Shown one piece after another: positions 59,701 to 64,000 of a stretch of DNA of 64,000 nt. A model generated the notes under the pieces. The model was not told the DNA's origin. It worked only from the letters and a program-made list of their open reading frames with translations, and searched no databases. Each line of letters starts with the position of its first letter. The first letter of the stretch is position 1. Source of the DNA: Sanderia malayensis (lineage: Eukaryota; Cnidaria; Scyphozoa; Semaeostomeae; Pelagiidae); NCBI GenBank assembly GCA_013076295.1, contig RQOL01000882.1, forward strand, positions 744,001 through 808,000, read 5' to 3'. The position numbers were made by a program, and so were the translations under genes.

Positions 59701-62700
59701 TGGCCTGCATGTGCTTAGCTACCAAAGCTGCATTTCAATTCCAAAGCCCATTATGCGCTTTTCTTTGCCAATTTTCGATTTCAATGAACCTCGTTTTGTT
59801 TTATGCACGTGGCTGCATGTCTTTGTTGACCTGCTGCTGTTGTTGTTGACCTGGTGTTGTTGTTGCTGACTTACTGCTGTTGTTTTTGACCTGTTCTTTG
59901 TGTTGTTGCTCTGTTGTTGTTGTTGTTGACCTGATGTTGTTGTTGTTGACCTGTTATTGTTTTTGACTTGCTGCTGTTGTTGTTGTCTTTCTTTTCCTCG
60001 TGAAATCGATTGAAAGAACTCTTAGCTTGTCAATCCACAATTTGTCAATTCGCTGCCATCCTTTTGTCGTCTTTTTCAACCCACCATAGACTTGCATTAG
60101 GTAGCCACGGCAACTGGTGAAGTCAGTTGATGATTCATGATGTCTCAGCCTCCTTTCCACTTTCTGCCCAGCCTCGATCAGCAGCGTGAGGTTTGCTTTA
60201 ACAAGCTTTGTAACACCTCGTGTAATAACACAAATATCTCACCAACTTTTTCTTCCTTTTCCAGGCCTCTCCAACCAGTCTGAAGGTAATTATCCATGCC
60301 ATGTATCAACCCCCGTCTTTTCGCATTGCTAGCAAATCAGATCCATTGCAGAACACCGCACTTCACCGGGGGCATGACTCAAGCCTGTTTGAACTCGTCA
60401 TGACTTTATTAGAAAAGTCAGGTCCAATTCATCTTTTTTCGAGGCAAATGACTTGATTCATACTTAACCCCCTGGAAGTATTCTTGTCTACGCTTTTTGG
60501 CAGTTTGATTTGATGTTACGTAGTGTTGATATTTGGCTGCAGTTAGTTGGGTTTCGGTTGGTCGACCCCCTAAAAATGCTGTCGCTCGTATTGTTTAGGA
60601 TCATCTCAAGCATGCTTCCAGGGGTGACAGTATGAGACAATATAGTCAAAAACTTAATTCCCTGGAAATGTATCATTTAGCATTGTTTATCAATGGACTA
60701 AATCGACCTTCCAGGGGTGACAGTATGAGACAATATAGTCAGACACTTTACCCAATGGAAATACATCATTTAGCATTGTTTATCAATGGACTAAATGGAC
60801 TTCCAGGGGGTGACAGTATGAGACAATATAGTCAGACATTTGACCTCCTGAATACGTATCATTTCGCATTGTTTATCAATGGCCTAGACTGGTTATTCAG
60901 GGGTGACAGTAATATGTCCTCATATCAAGCTGTCTTATGTGGCGTATATCTTTCTGCAGGTTCCCGCGGGACATCCGAGTGTTGCAGCGAGAATGACGAA
61001 GACGATGACGAGCTCAACGTGTTACCACGTGACCAAGTGAATTACTTGGCAGCAGCTAGTGACGTCATAGAGACGGAGGATCTCATAGAGACTGAGGAGG
61101 AGCAGATCAAGAAGAACGATGAGAATTGCTACGATGAGTTGTCACGTGTCATCGGCGCCCTTGAATGTCGGATTGCGGATAGAAAGAAGACGAAACAAAC
61201 TGATGTCAAACAAACGAAAATCATCCTTCAGAATGACCAGGTACAGGTTCGTATGGTCGGCGTGATCGGTTGAAGTTGAAGCAACGGGATTCCTTGCTAC
61301 TCTTTACTATTCTCTGCAACACTTTGCATCAAAGTGCCTTACTGTGCTCTAGTAACCATGTTATTTGGTGCTCTTCGATACTTCAGGCTGGTTAATATGC
61401 TTTACTATGCTCTGCTATGGTCTAGGCTGCTTTACTATGCTATGCTATGCTCTACTATTGTTTACTATGCTCTACTATGCTCTACTATGCTTTGCTATGC
61501 TCTGCTATACTTTAATATACTTTGCTACGCTTTAATATGCTTTACTATCGTTTACTACGCTCTGCTATGCTCCACTATGCTCTGCTATGCTCTGCTATGC
61601 TCTACTATGCTCTACTATACTCTACTATGCTTTACTATACTTTAATATGCTCTGCTATGCTCTACTATACTCTTCTAGCTTTTTATTCTCTCCTATGCTT
61701 TATTATGCTTTATCATGCTTTACTATGTTCTACAATACTCTACTGTGCCTCCACTGTGTTTAACTATGATTTGCCACTTTCCATGTTCCTCTACAATGCT
61801 CTGTTGCCTATTGACATTGCTCTGCTATGCTCCATAGTCTACACTCTGCTACTACTATCTTCTCTTATAAAGCCCTTTTATTTATTTTTAACAATGGCGT
61901 TCAACAATACTCTTTGTACTTTTCATTATGCTGCAATATCTTATTTCTGTTTTCAAGTTTTCCTATTGATAATATCTTGTTTTGATTGATGAATAATTTT
62001 TTCGTTAGACCATGGACGAAACGGATGGCGATAACAAGCGGAAATCATTAGAAATTAATTTGGAAAGCTCGGTAGAGAAATCTCGTCAGGAACTTATACT
62101 CCTCGAAGAGCAGAAACGACAATGTAAGTCTTTTTGTGGAACTTAGGCCCATGCTGCTGACTTCTGGGGGGATGCGCGAGTTGCTACGTGACGCAATTGT
62201 CACCAGTCCCCTGTTCGATGTTTCAAATGGGTGACGCAATGTTTGAATTTCGAATGATTTAATAAAGACGAAAAGCAAATTTAATAAGAGAATCTTTTTT
62301 AACGTAGTGCAAATAAAAGTGATGGAAAATAACACAAGGTAAACTAAGACAATTAAACAATAAACAGATGCTATAAACTGTGAGAATTTCATCTGTTATT
62401 ATAAGCAAATTCAATAACAGAAAACTCAGTATCGGGTTTTTCTTGATATTTCGGCGATCGGAAACAACTTTTTTAATCTGCGCAATTTAAATGATAATAA
62501 GTGAAATGTTTTTAATTCTTATTCAATTTTGTTCAAATTTCTTCATCACCGAATGAGACAACTTAATCTTTAAGAATATCTAATCCGAATAACGAAAGAA
62601 ATGGTTTTATTACAATCCTATAATGACTAGTCTGTTTCGTTGGACTTTGAAGATTTTGCTTTTCGAAATAAATTGAGTTAAAGCGAGTGTAATTAAGTTT

Positions 62701-64000
62701 CGACATGACAGAAAGTTGCCATCTCGATGTTGGTCATATTATATCCATCCAAAGTCCTTCACCGACCCAAAGAAGGTTCCAATTTAATATTCAACACGGT
62801 ATTTGACAATTTTAGAGTTATAATTATTTTGCAAGCTGCTTCTTGTTGATATATATTGCAATGTTTCTGATTTCAAGATTGTTGAATATGCAGCTATGAT
62901 TAATTGTCAAATTGAACAGAACTCAAAACTCTGGATTTAATGAATAAGCGCAACTTCTCTTTTCAATACTTGTTTTCTACAATTTAATGTTGCGGCTTTC
63001 TGGCATTATCATTATTATGATTATCAGATGCGCGTCAGTCAGATAAGATTATTGCATTATCAGATGATTGCAGTGGCCGGGCACATCGCCTAGCAGACAG
63101 ATAATTTCAAATTATTGTTATTTGAATTTGTTCTGTTTATTTCTCGTTTCAGTGCAAAAAGACATACAGCAAATAACGGTGGAGGAATATGTGAACAGGC
63201 GGGCAGCTGATACTAACTTCGAACAGGTTAGACAATGTTGATTTTTATCTCGATTTGTCTCATTTGCTAGATCCGTCCATTCAAACAAAGGCCTGTGGAT
63301 GAAACAACGCTCTCTTCTATAACACTGTCCTCACGCATACTTTATTACCCCCTGAAATATCCATTTAATTCATTGATAAACAGTGTGAATTGATGTGTTT
63401 CCAGGGGGTAACGTGTCTGACTATATTGTCTCATACTGTCACCCCTGGAACGTCAATTTAGTCCATTGATAAACAATGCGAAATGATATATTTCCAGGAG
63501 TAAAGTGTCTGACTATATTGTCTCATACTGTCACCCCTGGAAGGTCCATTTAGCCCCTTGATAAACAATACGAAATAATGTGTTTCCAGGGGGATGGTGT
63601 TTAATTTAAATAAGCCTCTTTCCTTGCCATGACTATTTATTTACAGGGTTGTTTATTTCGCAACCTGTTGTCCTTGCCTTGTTTGTTCTGATTTTTTTCC
63701 GACTGAATCGAACTAATTTTAATTTTGATTTAAAAAGTTTTACTTGAGATATGAACTTGCATTTCTTCACAACAAACATAATATTTGTATTCATTTACCT
63801 GTTTATTTATTCATATATTTACTAGTTTATTTATTTGTTTACCTTATTGTGTATTTATCTTGTAACAAAAGCCTTCTCGGATCCTGCATATTTGATCGCA
63901 TTTGAACATACTGAACTTTAGTTTCTTTTTTTTCCAGGAGATTAATACTCTGCAAAAGGACAGGGAAAAGCTGAAAAATAAATTGAGGAAGCAAGAACAT
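41762..64000 (+). CDS. Rab11-FIP3/4-like (class II Rab11 effector), 3' end beyond window
   Basis: Ten exons in the window (41762-41913, 50577-50857, 51133-51314, 54739-54903, 55189-55327, 60265-60285, 60960-61240, 62009-62123, 63153-63226, 63938-64000+) join in frame to 491 residues. The N-terminus has an EF-hand (DTDKDGFLDR, D42 first) and a second, degenerate one (GGGKAGKISFEDF). Low-complexity acidic and serine-rich segments and long coiled-coil exons follow (SLKDEIFDLNSRL..., ELILLEEQKRQ, INTLQKDREKLKNKLRKQE). This order matches FIP3/FIP4/Nuf, adaptors linking Rab11 recycling endosomes to motors and cytokinesis. The C-terminal Rab11-binding domain would lie past 64000, so the class call is by architecture. 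Intron 1 is 8.7 kb and carries the kinase transposon. The 21-nt exon at 60265 is the weakest part. Confidence 0.8.
45262..45568 (+). repeat. Left terminal inverted repeat
   Basis: It begins CTATGGTGGCCCATAGCTGC and passes through homopolymer-rich DNA to AAGAGGTTGGTATT next to the kinase start. It matches the reverse complement of 48732-49034. The outer 16 bases are themselves nearly palindromic. Confidence 0.93.
45587..46897 (+). CDS. Alpha-kinase (MHCK/eEF2K-type) carried by the transposon
   Basis: One intronless reading frame of 436 residues from ATG 45587, 19 bp inside the left inverted repeat. Residues 1-~200 are lysine-rich and unassigned. The C-terminal ~230 residues are an atypical (alpha) kinase domain: FARGGFREVFKA, the ATP-lysine motif WVVKKY (K255), FSYF in the zinc-histidine region, the catalytic LLDIQGSDNILFDPEI (D374, Q376), and the glycine-rich GAGNL (401-405) followed by NHVCN. 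Two departures from the family are visible. The usual GNLG is GNLT, and the second cysteine of CNxxC is Phe (CNIYF), so one of four zinc ligands is missing. Activity is therefore plausible but not assured. It runs in the same direction as the host gene. Its role in the element is unknown. Confidence 0.9.
   Translation: MAEARWKDFEQKVKAKREVNKRKGTVKSAKRELVDSITVQRLSSDVSGKAQKFSRIGPREFVSYPHGDLTLEGIKRACEEHFSSTLNREVECDVLAGEQGPSCKTLAQVPNLKLIHVRFVKSKSIADCSFSLSSLPQKLPTANILKKRPEQQARKTPETSWEMNSTVTTSGMPPSKKVCPVSLSVTAMMKLGKVVHDSNKTASIWSFNVSSMAWTAPRPIELSVQDTSFARGGFREVFKAKIATAGFGDNEWVVKKYLPGTLKCIEDLGQTIEQHTKKAVQMHALAKNIAERFQKKGSDIEAFGSTFEYTSSYLGKLESGEIFTMEKFLNADFQKHINNNGLVCGDMESELCQKAECLVHFSYFISNEKLMLLDIQGSDNILFDPEIASVDLCLDNEYLFGAGNLTFSAIENFKENHVCNIYFRMMGLSGLLELSS
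47072..48674 (-). CDS. Integrase-type transposase lacking its catalytic core
   Basis: Four exons on the minus strand (48674-48342, 48220-48111, 47695-47526, 47268-47072) close in frame to 269 residues with good GT-AG sites. Residues 1-111 match the N-terminal part of invertebrate integrase-core transposases: a helix-turn-helix-like region, then SVEQLRNAVQEELDGPGRLL and GYRAM.NKIRQKHQLKVPR. Exon 2 starts directly with IERWWRELHERLEKYY and DPDMDIDR. In the full-length family this segment follows the catalytic DDE domain. WMLAYVFHPLLQNELDTFKD and an acidic C-terminus follow. The ~150-residue DDE core is absent; intron 1 is only 121 bp and contains no trace of it. The protein could bind ends but not cut. 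Start at 48674 is the first ATG; the frame is open upstream toward the inverted repeat. Confidence 0.8.
48732..49034 (-). repeat. Right terminal inverted repeat
   Basis: Reverse complement of the left repeat, ending GCAGCTATGGGCCACCATAG. A few indels in the poly(A/T) runs separate the two ends. The inner boundary is around AATACCAACCTCTTTT. Confidence 0.93.
50290..50560. repeat. AT-rich TGATAATTATTATGATTTAT repeat
   Basis: Imperfect copies with a period of about 30-40 bp at the 3' end of intron 1 of the Rab11-FIP gene, close to the acceptor. Confidence 0.75.
52055..52246 (+). CDS. Possible alternative first exon A of the Rab11-FIP gene
   Basis: ATG at 52055 opens 64 codons (MAFKSWMRDDGI... 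ending YVSKLRR) and meets a strong donor (GTAAGT at 52247) in phase 0. Exon 4 at 54739 starts in phase 0, so splicing would make a short isoform without EF-hands. There is no homology support. Chance gives the matching phase in one of three cases. Confidence 0.3.
52257..52965. repeat. 80-bp dispersed tandem repeat, locus 3 (two blocks)
   Basis: Blocks at 52257-52512 and 52815-52965 share TTCACCCTCATATAACGAAC and AAACATCTGGTCCCTTGTTG with the loci near 23.7 and 29.7 kb. About 300 bp of unrelated sequence separates the blocks. They lie just after candidate exon A. Confidence 0.93.
53335..53640. repeat. 60-bp tandem repeat, 5 copies
   Basis: AGTCTTCTATGCTGATCAGA recurs exactly every 60 bp at 53461, 53521 and 53581, with a diverged copy before. 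Sixty is divisible by three, so the minus strand shows a false repetitive frame (20-residue period). Confidence 0.93.
54321..54422 (+). CDS. Possible alternative first exon B of the Rab11-FIP gene
   Basis: ATG at 54321 opens 34 basic codons (MWSKFGRHKSRRRAESIDEN...) ending at a GTAGAT donor (54423) in phase 0. It joins in frame to exon 4 at 54739, 316 bp downstream. The composition looks coding (charged, no low complexity), but there is no homology evidence. Confidence 0.4.
54905..55150. repeat. 24-bp minisatellite starting at an exon edge
   Basis: About ten copies of AGCTTGAAGCCATTGCAAAG plus CTAG begin within 20 bp of the splice donor at 54904. Long frames on both strands are artefacts of the period. 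The core GAAGCCATTGCAATG recurs loosely at 55920-56190 and 57240-57900. Confidence 0.93.
55920..56190. repeat. Degenerate GAAGCCATTGTAATGCT repeat
   Basis: Ten or so scattered copies of GAAGCCATTGTAATGCTNAATT and variants, related to the 24-bp minisatellite upstream. Confidence 0.75.
57240..57900. repeat. Degenerate CATTGCAATGGTTTC repeat
   Basis: Scattered copies of the complement motif GCATTGCAATGGTTTC, spaced irregularly at about 40-60 bp. The same motif occurs at 43590-43800 in intron 1. Confidence 0.65.
59453..59597 (+). CDS. Possible alternative first exon C of the Rab11-FIP gene
   Basis: ATG at 59453 opens 48 codons (MEVNRRKISFSQSDTTLPGW...) and ends at a strong GTGAGT donor (59598) in phase 1, matching the 21-nt exon at 60265. 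It would start a short isoform made of the coiled-coil half only. Supported by codons, donor and phase, not homology. Confidence 0.4.
59815..59990. repeat. GTTGTTGTTGACCTG minisatellite
   Basis: Tandem GTT triplets interrupted by GACCTG every 15-27 bp. Confidence 0.88.
60465..60915 (+). repeat. 93-bp hairpin-bearing dispersed repeat, locus 2
   Basis: GACAATATAGTC recurs at 60636, 60729 and 60822 (93-bp period). Each unit has CCCTGGAA and TTCCAGGGG at its ends of a ~45-base loop and the constant GGGTGACAGTATGAGACAAT. It lies directly before the exon at 60960. Confidence 0.95.
61335..61830. repeat. 10-bp TATGCTCTAC minisatellite
   Basis: About 40 copies of TATGCTCTAC/TATGCTCTGC/TATACTTTAA follow the exon ending at 61240. 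The tyrosine/leucine-rich peptides in all frames are artefacts. Confidence 0.93.
63340..63605 (-). repeat. 93-bp hairpin-bearing dispersed repeat, locus 3 (reverse orientation)
   Basis: The reverse complement of the unit at 60465-60915: GACTATATTGTCTCATACTG, TCACCCCTGGAA, TTGATAAACAAT, TTTCCAGGGGG. About 2.5 copies. Confidence 0.93.

Noticed and set aside
61334..61989. Tyr/Leu-rich frames
   Set aside because: Artefact of the TATGCTCTAC minisatellite in an intron.

Overview
The window is nuclear DNA from an animal. It is AT-rich and intron-rich, with GT-AG introns mostly of 100-700 bp, TTAGGG-type repeats, and metazoan genes including ADAM10, a MEGF10/Draper-type engulfment receptor and a class II Rab11-FIP. 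The mix (free-standing SRA domain protein, short basic collagen-like secreted protein, ER JmjC proteins) suits an early-branching or marine invertebrate such as a sponge or cnidarian. I cannot fix the phylum from sequence alone. Gene models below were built by hand from splice sites, phase and homology. Every complete model closes in frame.

Layout, all host genes on the + strand. (1) 1188-2292 and 2860-5582: tandem paralogues of an ER-lumenal JmjC oxygenase ending in KDEL; the first lacks its 5' exons in this window. (2) 6209-11147: a nine-exon, 286-residue protein whose main domain is an SRA-YDG modified-cytosine reader. (3) 11474-21525: a 21-exon, 1106-residue EMI/EGF receptor with an ITAM-rich tail. 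(4) 21526-25124: repeat-rich intergenic DNA. (5) 25125-27600: a TATA-driven secreted protein with a hyper-basic collagen stretch and a C-terminal ten-cysteine domain spaced like vertebrate resistin. (6) 28639-30105: a LYSMD1/2-like protein. (7) 30609-40921: ADAM10/Kuzbanian, 14 exons, 766 residues. (8) 41762 to the window end: the 5' part of a Rab11-FIP3/4-like gene with an EF-hand start and coiled-coil exons.

The most unusual object is a 3.77-kb DNA transposon (45262-49034) in the first intron of the Rab11-FIP gene. It has inverted repeats of about 300 bp and an ACCA target-site duplication. It carries an intact intronless alpha-kinase gene, and on the opposite strand a spliced integrase-type transposase gene whose parts flanking the catalytic core survive in frame while the core is absent.

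The introns hold many tandem repeats. Several families (15, 23, 80, 93, 116 and 143 bp) recur in unrelated genes across the window. The 143-bp family in an ADAM10 intron has a second-level period of 989 bp (seven monomers), like a small satellite with higher-order structure. There is no operon logic here. The genes share broad themes: cell surface and shedding (ADAM10, MEGF), secretion and ER (JmjC, collagen-like), and vesicle traffic (Rab11-FIP).
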